DNA of 64,000 nt, taken from contig CALYLX010000142.1 in assembly GCA_944990035.1 (NCBI GenBank), forward strand, positions 1,773,812-1,837,811, in the 5' to 3' direction. The position numbers and the translations under genes are program-made. Positions 13,408-25,334 of this stretch are shown piece by piece. The notes under the pieces were generated by a model that was given only the letters and a program-made list of their open reading frames with translations, ran no database searches and was not told where the DNA came from. Within the stretch, counting starts at the first letter, position 1. The number at the start of each line of letters is the position of its first letter. Source of the stretch: Clitopilus passeckerianus. Taxonomy: Eukaryota; Basidiomycota; Agaricomycetes; Agaricales; Entolomataceae.

Positions 13408-15021
13408 ATGACTTGGTCCGAGACCCCATTCAAGATTGCCGTAACCGACGAGCAACTCGCCACACTTAAGAAGAAACTTGACCTTGTTACTTTCCCTGAT
13501 GAACTCGAGGAAGCTGGTTCTGATTACGGTGCACCCTTACCTGACGTGAAGCGCCTCATTGAACGTTGGAGGAATGGCTATGACTGGCGAGCTCATGAAG
13601 CCAAGATTAATGCGGACCTTCCGCAATTCACCCGGGACATCGAAGTCGAAGGCTTTGGAAGGCTGAACATCCACTACGTTCATAAGCGGAGCAAGGTCGA
13701 GAATGCCGTCCCGCTGATGTTCGTCCACGGATGTGTGTGCCTCTTCATACGAGTTTATTTACCCCCCGCTAACAGTTGTCATTAGGGCCTGGAAGTTTCA
13801 TGGAAGTCGAGCGGATCTTGCCCCTTCTAGTCGACCCTTCGCCAGACCACCCCAGTTTCCATGTTGTAGCCGTCAGTTTGCCTGGATTCGGTTTCTCAGA
13901 AGCTCCTTCGAAGAGGGGCTTCGCGTTGGATCAGTATGCGGAGGTGGGTATATGCGCATATAACTTCTTTGCAAATTCTGACGATGGGTTAGGTGGTTCA
14001 CAAGCTCATGCTTTCTGTGGGCTACAACGAGTATGGTATGTCGCCCGGCATCTAATTAGCGGACAACCACTGACAGATTGGTTTAGTTACCCAGGCAGGA
14101 GATTGGGGTTTCTTCGTGAGTGCACCGCACACGACAGGGGTATCTCCCGAATCTTACCTTCGCCATGCCAGATAACTCGCCATATGGTGAGCAAGTATGC
14201 ACCCAAGTACATCAAGGCGTGGCATACCAACTTCCCTGTGTAATCCGTTTCTGCCCACACGATCTCACACGCTAAAGCCTTCTCACAGCATCAATCCACC
14301 ATCTCTTGGCCGTCCTCGACTTCTCCTTTCACACCTTTTCTCGTACCTGCCGCTGAATGGATACACCCAGAAGGAACAGGAGGCTCTCCAAAGAACCATT
14401 GACTTCCGAACGAAGGGATCTGGCTACTTTGCTATTCAATCGACGAAGCCTCAGACGCTTGGTTATTCCCTATCAGACTCGCCCACTGGTCTGCTCGCAT
14501 GGATCTATGAGAAGCTCGCGCTTGCCATGGATGGTTATGAATTGCAAGATGACGAAGGTATAGGCTTCTTGTTCCATTCAACATGCTGCAAGCCGACTTA
14601 TTGCCGTGTCTTGTACGTTGCAGTGTTGACCTGGATCTCAATCTACTACTTCTCCCGAGCGGGACCAGCTGCTTCAGTCAGGATCTACTGCGAAGTTAAG
14701 GATATTATGCCTGCGGCCGGCGACTGGAGTCCAGTTCCTCTTGGATATTCCTTCTTCCCGAAGGAAGTTATTAATCTCCCTAGGAGGTCGGTGTTTCGTA
14801 AATGCCTACTCGGAATGATACTGACGTGGTTTATTTCCCCTTTCAGGTGGTACACTGACCCGAATCTGGTGTTCAAATCTGAGCATAACCAAGGAGGACA
14901 TTTCGCTGCTTTCGAACGCCCTGAGGATCTCGTTGGCGATGTTAGGAAGATGTTCGGAAAGGGGGCCCAGCGTTTGGTGCTGTTGAGGGCAAATCAGGCT
15001 ATGATTAGAGAAGTACGCTAG
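13408..15021 (+). CDS. Epoxide hydrolase, microsomal type (EHN plus alpha/beta hydrolase)
   Basis: Opens epoxides to diols through an ester intermediate; detoxification or secondary metabolism. The N-terminal EHN domain (about residues 1-110) shows ETPFKIAVTDEQLATLKKKL, LIERWRNGYDWRAHEAKIN and DIEVEGFGRLNIHYVH. The hydrolase core follows: oxyanion motif HGWPGSF, VAVSLPGFGFSEAP, the nucleophile Asp in QAGDWGFF, APKYIKAWHTNFP, SPTGLLAWIYEKL, and the catalytic His in EHNQGGHFAAFERPEDL. Apparent frame changes near 13960-14090 and 14240-14290 are ordinary short introns (for example gtaatccg...cacag). About 400 residues, as expected for the family. The start is the ATG opening MTWSETPFKI. Confidence 0.9.
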
Positions 15022-15504
15022 ATGGTTGCACTAGGTGTTACCATGTAACGAATGTGCATATGTATTTGGATATGCATAAGGGAAGATACCCGAGTGTTAT
15101 CGAATCCTAATAAACAATCCTCTGAGTTCGGTGCAAACCTTCCGTACGATGGCTATCCGCCATTGCAGGAGGCTACCATCTACAGGTGGCAGATCCCAAT
15201 GATCCAATAATATATGTAGAAGGTTCGAATAGAAGGAAATATGGCACCGAATTCCATAGACTCGTAGACTCCCTCGCTGATGGGCAAGGGAACAGAGTAA
15301 CGCGAGGCTCATAATTTATCTTGAACAAAATGAGGATGAAAATAGGCGGATACACGAGAATGCGATAGAGCGGTGTTCGGTATATTCGATCGGTGAGATA
15401 TTGCTGCGAAGAAGTGGGCCAACGAAGCCTGCGACTCTCACAACCAGCCTTGTTGGACAGCATCAGCTCAGAAAAAGTAGCTAGAACCAGCGGATGACTT
15501 ACAA
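15022..15504. other. Convergent 3' region
   Basis: Lies between the 3' ends of the epoxide hydrolase (+) and the small membrane protein (-). A 96-codon minus-strand frame is open at 15173-15463, but its sequence is not protein-like to my eye. No RNA gene or repeat seen. Confidence 0.35.
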
Positions 15505-16044
15505 TTAGTAATGGCGCTTTCTGACCGACCGTCTGTCTGAACTATTCATGGCCCAGTTTCCGACGGACTGAGTACCCTTCTCGATAGCATTGTAGTAAAG
15601 GCTAACGGCGTGTATGTCGTAAGGGTAATGGAATGGGCTTCCGATGGGGTACATAGCATTTTGGGCAACCGCATTGGACAGACCCAAATCGACGGTAAAG
15701 GCCAATGCCCCTACCGCGGTCGCAATGACTATGGGGATGACCATATCCTTGATATGTCGCTTTGGTAAGGGGTACTGGCGACGTCTACTCCATTCTTCCT
15801 CGAGTAGCGCTAGTTTACGTTTCTCGACATTGATGTTTCGAGCGGCATAGGCAGAGCCTGCCAAACTCACACCACCGGTGAGGTGTGCAGCGACGACTCC
15901 AGAGGCAGCTGAAACACCAGACGTCGCAATGGCTCGACGCTTCTTATAGATGTTGAGCGCCATCTCTTGGAGTGAATAGTTTGGGTCGGATATCTTCTCT
16001 CGGTACGTCGAGGAGCTGAACCCAAGAAGTTCGCCGAATCGCAT
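15505..16044 (-). CDS. Small membrane protein of unknown function
   Basis: A single open frame of 179 codons starting MRFGELLGFSSSTYREKI. A basic segment with NIYKKRRAIATSG precedes a Gly/Ala/Val-rich hydrophobic stretch (about residues 45-70, with AHLTGGVSLAGSAYAARN); a charged loop with EKRKLALLEEEWSRRRQYPL follows; then a second hydrophobic helix (about residues 100-120, MVIPIVIATAVGALAFTVDL). Two probable membrane segments flank a basic, possibly cytosolic or matrix loop. It resembles small uncharacterised basidiomycete proteins, but I do not recognise a named family. The C-terminus is basic (DRRSVRKRHY). Confidence 0.65.
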   Translation of the reverse strand: MRFGELLGFSSSTYREKISDPNYSLQEMALNIYKKRRAIATSGVSAASGVVAAHLTGGVSLAGSAYAARNINVEKRKLALLEEEWSRRRQYPLPKRHIKDMVIPIVIATAVGALAFTVDLGLSNAVAQNAMYPIGSPFHYPYDIHAVSLYYNAIEKGTQSVGNWAMNSSDRRSVRKRHY

Positions 16045-17801
16045 GGCTTCAGTAGGGAATAGCAGAAGGTTGGCGTGAAAAGGAGGGAACTTGTGACGGG
16101 CGGAGGAAAGTCTCTTGGGTTTCCTTCATATCACTTATTCTATGCCGGATTCAGCAAGAAGATATTGCCTTAAATTAGGATCTTTGGACTCTGAAGAGTC
16201 GTACAGCCTGAGAAAAGCATGAGGCAGAGGTGAGGCGTTCATCCAGGACATGATGAATGTTCTATATGTTCCGCACGAACCTCTATCAAGGAGGGCGCCT
16301 AATTGACTATCACCATCACTAGAAAGGCAGTGGTGCCTGACAGATAGACACAACAGAACAAGACACGCGCCAACACCTATTCAATCCAGTGATATTTTTA
16401 GCGGTCGGGGCTCCAAGTTCCTCGTTGGCAGAAGCAGGTGTTCTGGTGAGTGCTCCAAGAACGACTTCCTGTCCACCTCAGGCTAAAACTTCATAGAATT
16501 CAGAAACGATGTACCAGCCACCTGTTTCTAGCCTGCAAACCGAGCTTCAATCGCTTAGCAGAGTGCCCCAAATTAATCGAACAACGCCAGTCGGTCTTCG
16601 AGTATGAAGACGGTCTAATTACTCACAGCTCTTCAGGGCTTTAACTTCATACCGACCAAGGTGTGTGTCAAAGGTCGGGGCTTGAGCAGAGCCGGGGCGC
16701 TTCATTTCCACACGTTCAGAAGGAGTGAACAGAGAAGCAGCGGATCAAAGGCAATAAGCCTGTGTTCGGTGAGTCCTTGGCCCCATGGTGTGTGAAGTAA
16801 GATGGGCGCCTATAAGGAACTGGATCACATCTCCGATAGTAACGGTGGAGGAAAGGCAGGGAAGAGCTAGATCGGGTAGGTCACACCCTGTGTACTATGT
16901 TAATCGTTCTAATATAGTTTACGCATGCCGTTCTGCAGATGGGTGAGCCCTGAGCCTGAAAGTTGCGAGAACGAGCCTGAAAGGAATATACGAAATCTTT
17001 CCGAGACGAGACCTTTGTGGCAATCGGAAGGATCTACGGCGTGATACTGGACGATAGCGCACATCAGTGATAAACAAATGTATTGCCCTATCCAGTCAGC
17101 ATACAAGACCTCAAGGCTCTGTACACTGTGTACAGAGCATGAAAAAGGCTTGACCCGAGTGACTCCTGCCTGGCTTGAGTACCAGGACGGATATATGACC
17201 TCATTTTCTAGCACTCCAGTTTATCTTGCAATCTAAAAATGCATCTTTGCACTTTCCTTGTGCCTAGGTAGAGAATAGAACAGCCATGTAAACAGTGGAG
17301 CCAAGTCTCGTGAGATTAGTTGGGCTGGCACGAATGAGATAAGGCAGCACCATCTGCCCAATCTATAGGTTCCATGGGTTCTATAGATGCATACCGAGGC
17401 TGCAGTGGGGTGCCGAAGCGAGCGACAAGCAGTGACAGAGACGGGACAATCGCTCCGTAATGATCCGGATCCTGGGAAGAGGTCAGTTGCAGCAATTATG
17501 AATATTGATGCGTTGTTGCCATGCCCCTCATCGAATAGCCCACCCCACCCCTGGCGCTAAAGTGAGCTGCAGAAAGCCCGTTCTTGATGGACTGTCGCAT
17601 TTACAGCGATGCGGATAGACTGCGAGGGTCTTATAGATACTCACTGTTTATAGGTCGCCGAAATCTCCTATGATTGGTGATTCTCCTCAGAAGCTCGACC
17701 TGCGATTAATTTATGGTACAGTACTGAGTAATATCGTGTATCTAATGTGGATGGTAGGAATGCAATTGCTGCTCAGGTTAGCTACGGGATTCCGGTCGCT
17801 G
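16045..17801. other. Long gene-poor interval
   Basis: About 1.75 kb in which no frame on either strand looks like a conserved protein. The longest open frame is 101 codons (16909-17214, minus) and shows no motif. A perfect 23-nt inverted repeat is at 17116-17138. The interval sits upstream of the membrane protein gene and downstream of the zinc-finger gene. Confidence 0.35.
17116..17138. repeat. Perfect inverted repeat, 10-bp arms, 3-nt spacer
   Basis: The arm gctctgtaca at 17116-17125 and its exact reverse complement tgtacagagc at 17129-17138 are separated by ctg. It lies in a gene-poor interval. It could be a dimeric regulator site or a hairpin; nothing else in the sequence decides this. 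Confidence 0.6.
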
Positions 17802-18810
17802 TTATCCCGGAACATTCATGTTTTTCAACCGGGAGCTCGATGAGAAGAACCGCGTACATGCCTCACAAGACCACTTCGAGCGTTTTCCATGCTGGGACAG
17901 TTCATGACGTAGACGATCGTGGTGGCGAGTGAATGTCTCCTTGCAGATGGGCTCTGTACACTCAAATTTCCCCTTGCGGCCCTTATTCATCGGACGTGTA
18001 CCTCGACCCTTCCTTGGGAATCGCTTTTGACGATTCTTATCTGTGACTGGTCTTCTGGGTCTAACCGTGTTACTAAGGGTTCTTTCGAGAGTTCTTGCAT
18101 CTGGCCCGTCTGCTTCTGAACGAGGGATTGGATCGTTCCTGATGGTAGTTCAGTCAGGTTTATCCCTCTCCTAAATAGCCCTCTTACGTTCTATGCCACG
18201 CCATGGAATTGGTGAAGGTTCCTGAAACGCAGAAGGAGGCTGAAATCTGAGACTCTCAATATTGCCTAGAATTTTAGTCAGTATTTCTTCATTGGACGTT
18301 GGGACATCCTTACCAGTTGATCCATTCTCCAACAGTGTTTCTCCTAGAGAGAATGGTAGGTTTGGCGTTGTATTTGGTGTCGATAATAGATTGTCAAATG
18401 CGGGTGGAAGTAACATGTCTGTTCGACTCGGAGGTTCTATTTGCGACCAACCTGGTCAGTACAGGAGGCCCATGACTTGGAAGAACGAGCATACCGGATG
18501 AGCTGCCAAGAAAATCCCAATCGTACGTCGTCATACCGTACTCGCCGCCACTTGAGTACGGCGACGGCAATGATGAGACATCGGTTGGAGCAGGTGTGAA
18601 CATATTCACAGCCTTGTCTTCAAGGGTAGATGCAGAACAACTGCTGCTGCTCGACCCGGCTTGGCTCTCTGAATTATGGGGAAGGCGAACTGCGTAGAGT
18701 TTCAAGACATGTCGGCTAGCCACCCGATGAGACTCTAGGCGTATGATGATACCAGTATCGCTGTGAACCCCTTCGGGAGGTGCCGACGCTTCTAGGTCCT
18801 CGAATGTCAT
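17802..18810 (-). CDS. C2H2 zinc-finger protein, probable transcription factor
   Basis: Likely nuclear DNA-binding protein. A Ser/Pro-rich N-terminal half (start MTFEDLEASAPPEG; then SSLPSPYSSGGEYGMTTYDW) leads to a C-terminal basic region and zinc fingers. Finger 1, in FECTEPICKETF, gives C-x4-C-x12-H-x4-H with both His present. Finger 2 begins WSCEACTRFFSSSSRLK, but in the open frame the expected His is lost because the A5 run (T5 at 17821-17825 on the plus strand) puts the last residues out of frame; one more A would give KHEC. At least two introns: one about 44 nt long near 18455-18500 and one near 18120-18165. An extra upstream exon up to about 18933 is possible. Confidence 0.7.
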
Positions 18811-20216
18811 CGTCGGTGGCTGGTCGTTGCCTGAAGAAACTATGCAGAGCGCAGTCTTGAAGAGACATGAAATATTAAACGCAAAGTGGAATCGAAGCCG
18901 TCCATTGGGTGGATGGAATCCGTGAGATTGCACTCAATGTTATCAACATATAAGAGTTTGGTATTAATTGATGGTACTCTTTAGGAACTGGTCCAGATAT
19001 ATCGGAAGATTGTCGTTGGGGTGTAAGATCATCGACCGTAAAATAGAAGCACTGCAATCGATCACGCCTGCTCCGAGTCAGTTGTCAAAAAATTTCCGCT
19101 TTGCAAAGACAAGAAAGCCTCCGTCCCAGACAGTGACATACTCCCAGATTAAGCGAGGCCTTTAAAAGAATCTGATGTCATTACGGCAGACCTAATGGGA
19201 TATCTTCCCGCCCTTCCAACGACTCGTTCGTTACATAGCCTCATCTGCTTTAACACTGTCGTAGGATTTTGTATCCCCCACAAAAACTGTAACCCAACGC
19301 CATCTCTTGCGCCGCCTCCTATCCAACCTACAAGCATTCGGTGATACACCATCATTAATACGCAGGTGGCTGATTGTGTCGATCTTCTCCAAATCAGTAT
19401 CTTATCATGGCAGCCAGGTGTTTCGTACCATATGCTATGGTTTGCAAGCCCCGCACGTGTCCAGACTTATGACAATCCTTTATGAAGACCGAGTCGGTAT
19501 AGCCCCAGCTTCCCGGCGGCCTATCACCTTGCAAGGCAACAATGTGTTTATGCCAAGAAAACTCCCGCCAGGTTAGGCATACACGTGGGTATGACCGTTA
19601 TATTCGGAGGGAGGGCTCACAACCTGGTTTCTGGCACGATTACACCATTTCTGATCGAGTTGCATCGTATTCGTCCATCTGGGCCGTTATTGATAGTTCA
19701 TAGGATAGATTGTTTATCACGCCTACTACACTATTCTTACACTGTAATTCCAGTAGCAGGTGGCCCTTATCGTGAGGCGCTGTCAATAACTTGCCTGCTT
19801 GATGTATTTCGGCCACTAGGTGTCAAAAACCAATAGATTTAGAACGTCATACGGGGTAGGCCACATCAAGACCATCTGCCCAGCCCGAACCGTTGAATGT
19901 AGAGAGCGTTGTAATGGGCGGGAAGTTGTTGAGAACCACCTTCCCACAAATGTCTGTCCGCACGCTTAAGGTGACTCCCCAATTCTCATGAAACTCAACA
20001 GATTAGTGTCGTGGACACGGTATTACATACTTCCGCGGTCCACATTACTGGTATGTGCAGGCATATTCTATATATTGTCTCTTCGGACGATCAACGTGAG
20101 GGTAAGCCGACTGTACGAACTCGCACGCCAATAACGGACGGGTGTAATTCAGATGGTTACAAGGGTTCCTTTGGTGACTGGCGAGTCCGATGAGCATGTC
20201 CTCATCCTAGGGAAGT
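18811..20216. other. Intergenic region upstream of the zinc-finger gene
   Basis: About 1.4 kb with only short open frames (longest 89 codons, 19307-19576, plus). None shows a domain or a splice pattern I can support. It contains the zinc-finger promoter and the 3' flank of the aldo-keto reductase locus. Confidence 0.35.
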
Positions 20217-21692
20217 ATTGGTTGTTGAAAAGGAACGTTGTCGTGATGTGCAGCCATGGTAAGCATGAAATTAGTCTGGGAACCATCATTCTTCCGAGGT
20301 TGTCAATAGGGATATTAGATATGTAACGGGAATCAAGCTTACAACGATGGTGTGCGGAAATCCAGGGTCGAACGGATCGATACTCTCCAAATATTGAATT
20401 TGGGCGGTGAGAGTCGGATGGTGAGAGCTTGGATATTCTGCTTCATTTGCTCAGGCTTGCGCCCGCCAATCGTTGGGAATATATAAGGAGCCTTGTGCAT
20501 GACGTATGCAATGGCAACTTTAAATGAAGGTAAGTCAGGCTTCCATACGATAACGAAAGTCTGGATAGTCACCTGAAGTCGTGCTTTCTGCTCCAACTTC
20601 TGCAGCAACTTTTCGAGGGCATCCGTCATTTTCTCTCTGCCTCGGTACGCTTCCAGCCATGCGTATCTGTTTTGAGGTCCCGCCCAGGTTCACCTGACTT
20701 TTCGCGCCGTTACCTCCTTTGCATTGCTGGGCAGCTTACCGCCACAAAGAACGTTCCAAGGTGCGATAGCCATACCGTGCTGGCGAGCCATGGGAAGAAT
20801 GTCTCGCTCAACGGACCTGTCCATGACGTTCCAGCTGCCTTGGTAAACAGCAAACAGGGTCTTTCCGTGGTCTGAGAGCCCATTGGTTGGCCTGGGAGAC
20901 GACCCAAGCTGGGGTGTCAGAAATACCCTAGAATGCAAGGAGTTGAGCTTTCAACTCGAAAACTGGATGAACTCGCTGGCTTACCAGATACAGAACCTTC
21001 CCAGCAGCAACAAGATTGTGAAGATTGGTCATGAGCTCCTCAATGGAAGTCTCATAGTCCCAGACGTGGACGAGAGAAGGTCAACATAGGTTGTGAGCAA
21101 TTTCTTCAGGCTTGCCTCGAGGCTGAGGCGTAATGACTTATGGTTATTCCCATGGTAATGAACCTTTTGTTTGATATTTGGGTCTCCGAGCTTGAAGTTG
21201 AAGCTGAACTATGAAGTAGATTAGCTACGATATCCTGAGAAAGCAGCTGTATTTTCCACCTTAGTCGCTACGAATTTGGTCTCGGATACCCCGAGTCTCC
21301 ATCCACTCACCAATGAGTTTCTCGGAAACTCAGTACAGAACTGTGACCATCAGAGTTAGGAACTCACTAATTGTTGGCAGTGTCGATGAAGTTACCCCCA
21401 GCCTGATATTAGGCATCGAGGTATTCCATGCTTGATTCCTTGCTCATCGCACCCATCCCTATCTTTTCCCATGTTTCTCCGATGCTCATGGCACCAAGCA
21501 TCATGGAGAGATATGAACAGAGGCATTTTTCGAGAGAGCGCGATAACGTGCAAGAGTGCTGGGTGGCGCAGGAGGCTGAACAACGAAAGACACGGTGATC
21601 TGTGTTTCTTGTCGAAAACGGTGTATATTGGGCTTCCTGCCTTGGTGCTGGTTAAATATAGCGTCTGAAGTAAATTGAAGCATCGTAGTCAT
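20217..21692 (-). pseudogene. Aryl-alcohol dehydrogenase-type aldo-keto reductase, multiply disrupted
   Basis: Reads along an AKR of the aryl-alcohol dehydrogenase group (NADPH reduction of aromatic aldehydes, typical of lignin degraders). Recognisable in order: [130 protein letters not shown] and [17 protein letters not shown], ending near PFQQPILP. The frame is broken at about 21505, 21273, 21071-21077 and 20410, and an in-frame TAA lies at 21409-21411 inside the block before YQAGG. Five lesions in about 1 kb of coding sequence make a working product unlikely if the sequence is right. Several are one-base losses in short homopolymers, so read errors must be excluded. Confidence 0.75.
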
Positions 21693-22734
21693 GTAATTTC
21701 GGATGCTCAGCCGTCGTCTTACCGTCCTCAGTCGTAGCGTATTGATCCCTGGCTTTGGGCCTACAATTCATCAGCACCCAAGCGCCCACAACGCTCTCGG
21801 CTGCCATGCGTTGCCGCCTGGATAACCTGTTACCTGATCTGATCTAATCTTGGTGGTCTGAGGTCACATGACTATGGAATCTCATGTGGGCGTCACTGGG
21901 TGGTCTTGGGAATCTCGATGGTTTCCGAGTCTGAGCCTCGTGGGTTACGTCTTGAATGCTGGATGTTGGATAATCACTTGCATATTACAAGACTGCCAAG
22001 CCGAGTCGGGGTTGCAAGTTCTGGACCTATAGAGTGGTGATGCGTAGAAGAACCAGTGGTGGTCGCCTGATAGAATGGTGTTGCGGCCTCAGGCTGAGCT
22101 GAAAATCTGCCAGTGAGCTACCATTCTGATCCCGAATTCTGAATCGCATCAGCAAAGAATTCCATCTGTGCCGAGGTCAGTCTGGCGTGCACTTATCCAT
22201 CGTCAATTTGCAGCAAATAATCGAGTTGATTATCAGAGGAAGCTCTGGGTCCAACTCACGTTCGTGTTGTGTCAGGGGTCTTACAGTCGTACCGTATCAC
22301 GGTAAACCACGGCTGCTGGTCCGTTGACATATCTTGATTATCGGGCGGCGGTTTGTTCTAGGCCTTTGCGTCCATGTGAACGAGAACACGGAAGGCGACA
22401 AAGTAGAGCGAAGTATAGGCTCCACCGGCGACTTCACATGACGGCGTAAATATGGGATGGGATGAACAGATACACCTGGGGTTCTGAAACCCTTCCACCT
22501 TAGAAAGTCGTAAGAGAAGAGCTGAGATAGCAGATAACAGGCCTCATGTCGGCCCTCTGGTGCATTTTGGGACTAACCAGAGAATAAGTCCGATAACGAG
22601 ACCACGCCAGGAGGGGCCAGGGACTGGGTTACAACGTGCATTATGACATTAATCATGAAGTCCATTCTTGTACAATAGCAGAATCCTGGTAGCTCTGGCG
22701 ACCAGTAAGAAACGACAACGGGGTGAAGAAGAGG
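21693..22734. other. Intergenic region between the aldo-keto reductase locus and GH16
   Basis: About 1 kb with no open frame that looks coding. It holds the promoter side of the disrupted aldo-keto reductase and the 3' flank of the GH16 gene. No repeat or RNA gene recognised. Confidence 0.35.
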
Positions 22735-24262
22735 TTACAGGAAGCCGAAGAACAAGGACACAGCAGCAGCACCTAGTGTTAGGAAAACATTGCCGCTGCT
22801 TGCTGTAGCATCATTTCCACCGCTCGATCCGCCTGTGCCGTTTCCATTATTCCCCGAGCCAGAGCTGGAGGAACTTCCACCCTTGATAACGTTGTTGGTA
22901 CCGTCAGAGCTGTAGACGCGGACAGAACCGATCTCGAAGTATGCGGTGGCATAGTCAGACCCGTTCCCGACGACCCAGTCATTGTAGCAGACCCCGGAGC
23001 AGGTCTGGTTGAAGATTGTGGGTGCACCAGCGAAATCTGTGAGGGAAACAGTTAGAATTGTGGGATTAGAGGCGGGAAAGCAGGGTGTTCAAGTTCCTTA
23101 CCTCCACAGAGTGTAATGTCGAAAATGAGATTCTGAGGTTCGAAGAACTGGGACATGCTGCATGCGGCGGAAGGCCAGTTTCCGGTCGGGGTGCCTAGGG
23201 TGGAGGTGTCGATGCTAGTGGCATTGGAAGAAATCGAGCTGGGAACATTGGCACGGGAGAAGAACCAGATCCTAGGGGTGCATCAGTACCCGCTAAAAAC
23301 CGACAACTAATCAGGAGATTTACGAGATACCAGTGTCAGCCATCTCGGTGACCCAGACGCCACCTCCCGCCGCACCAAAAGCTTCCCCGTAGGCGGCCTG
23401 GTTCCCGTCTTGAATGAGACAGCCTTGGTTGTTGTTATCAAATTTGCTGCAGTCCGTGGAAACGACGCTGGAGGAGGTGGTGATGGTTGGATTGGACAGG
23501 TTGCAGCCTGGGTTGGTGTGAAGACCCATTTGATTGTTTTTGGCGAGGTTGACGCCCTCTAAAGTGTCGATTTCACTGAATGGGGGAGTGAGAAGGTGAA
23601 GCAGTAGACAAAACCAGAACTTGCTTACCCGCCTTGGGGCCAGTTCGGTGATTGAGACCACCTGTGATGGTGTTAGAACTATTAGAACATTGGAATTAGT
23701 ATCGCGATTACCACGCAGGCCAGACTGAGCACTATGGAGGAGGAAGTTAGTGACGGCAAGCTAGGGAAAATCAGGAAACACACGCACTCCGTAGGGTAGA
23801 TGGTATATATCTGCTACCCAAACATTTCCAACACCATATCGATCGTTGGTTGATATGCGGACAGTGCGCTTCTCATTCCATGGGACGGTGGAAGTATTGT
23901 CAACCTTGATGATGGCGTGGTTTGATCCAGGATCGACGTAGGCAAGTTGTGCAGAGGCTGCTACGGATGCAGAGACAAAGCTGCACAGGGGTTATTATCA
24001 TGCTAGTCAAGGCATCAAGTGAACTTGCATAGCATCGCCGTTCGTGAGATTGTCAACTTGAGGAAGAATGCAGTGGTTAGTGAAAGTACACATCAACTAT
24101 AAACTCCTTACAATGGTCATAAAACGTCCAGTCATTGAAGAAGTTTGAGCCAGCATACTCCTTGATCATCTGATAGTTCGCAGCGGAAACAACGGGAGCA
24201 ACATTTGAGACCAAAGTTACGGAAGCTACAAGCAGTGAGGTTTGAAGCAGTGAATGGTGCAT
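22735..24262 (-). CDS. Secreted GH16 glucanase with GPI-type tail
   Basis: Endo-beta-1,3(4)-glucanase-like hydrolase acting on fungal or plant wall glucans. A signal peptide (about residues 1-27, MHHSLLQTSLLVASVTLVSN onward) is followed by NYQMIKEYAGSNFFNDW, DNLTNGDAIFVSA, DRYGVGNVWVADIYHLPYG, SVWPAWWSQSPNWPQGGEID and TLEGVN. The GH16 catalytic E-x-D-x-x-E is complete in GEIDTLEG. The end is a Ser/Gly-rich linker and a hydrophobic tail (FLTLGAAAVSLFFGFL), typical of GPI attachment at the cell surface. Introns are short; the one at 23981-24028 has a GC donor (gcaagt) and is required to read GDAIFVSA. No lesions seen. Confidence 0.9.
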
Positions 24263-25334
24263 ATTCCGTCGATATAGAACAACCAGTGTTCAAACAGAGT
24301 GGAAGGTGGTAAGAAGTCAAGGACTCGGTTGCTGCGGAAGGAAGCGACGATTTTAAGTGAAACTGGGCAGGTTATAAACGTTGCCTGGAGTATTTTAAGC
24401 TCGCCACGAATAACAATGACAATGCCATGGCTGATGATAAATTTAGCCCTTCATTGTAGCGAGAATAGCCTAAGGCAACGGTGAGCCCGGCGATTGGAGC
24501 TTTTGAAGCCTCGAGGCGAAGATGATGGGCTTCGTAGTCATGTAATGGTTAGCAGCAATCGATTCCAGTGGAGCTTGCCTGGTAACAAGCGGCGAGTACG
24601 AAGTCAGCACAACGATGGTCAGACGAACTGTTGCGCCGGAGACGCGGTGATATGATTTGGCTGCTGGATGTAGATGGCTAAAAATAGATTGCTGCTGTGA
24701 AAGGCTTTGTCTTGAGCTTAGGCAACGAAAGCTGACTTGTTCAGCGTCCGAAAATTCAGTGAAGTTGCGGCGTGTAGTTAAACCTCTAAATCGACATTTC
24801 AAATGGTCCAGCAACATTGACCACACTCAGCCGCCTGTGGTGGGTCTCATCCAGCCAAGCGTTTCCTGCTGGGTTCTCTGCAGTGACTGTAATTGAAGAA
24901 GATGATCGAAACTTCAATGAGAGGTGATCCAACTGTTGCGGTGAGGGCGGAACAGATGATGCAGCTGTTGGCAACGACGGCGATAGCTTGGCATGCGAAC
25001 TTGACTGAATTGCCAGGAAAAGATTTGGGCTCGGCTTCACGTTGCCGATATACTAAAAATGCGAAAGCAAGTCGTACTCATAGCTTCACCAATAGAATTT
25101 TGCAGGCGTGTTGTGCAAATCTGAGATTTCTCGTCAGTTGAATATAGACCTTGGTGGCCTTTGAAGCCAGCTTTCGCTCAAGCTGGTCACAGACTAAGGA
25201 ACTGAGCCAAAAGCTAACCCTGCAAAATCAAGTCCACAGCCGTGAATATATGGGGATGCTTGTGATGTGGAATTTGCAGAGTTATATAGCAACGACGACG
25301 CGCCAACTCAAGCCTTCCACTTACACCTCACACC
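24263..25334. promoter_or_regulatory. Divergent intergenic region between GH16 and the fucosyltransferase-like gene
   Basis: About 1.07 kb separating two divergently transcribed genes, so it should carry both promoters. A TATA-like ttatatag lies at 25282-25289, about 45 bases before the plus-strand ATG. Minus-strand open frames at 24470-24826 and 24786-25040 show no family and are probably chance. Confidence 0.4.

Noticed and set aside
14220..14300. Apparent frameshift in the epoxide hydrolase
   Set aside because: A normal GT-AG intron (gtaatccg...cacag) restores NFPV-INPPSLG in frame.
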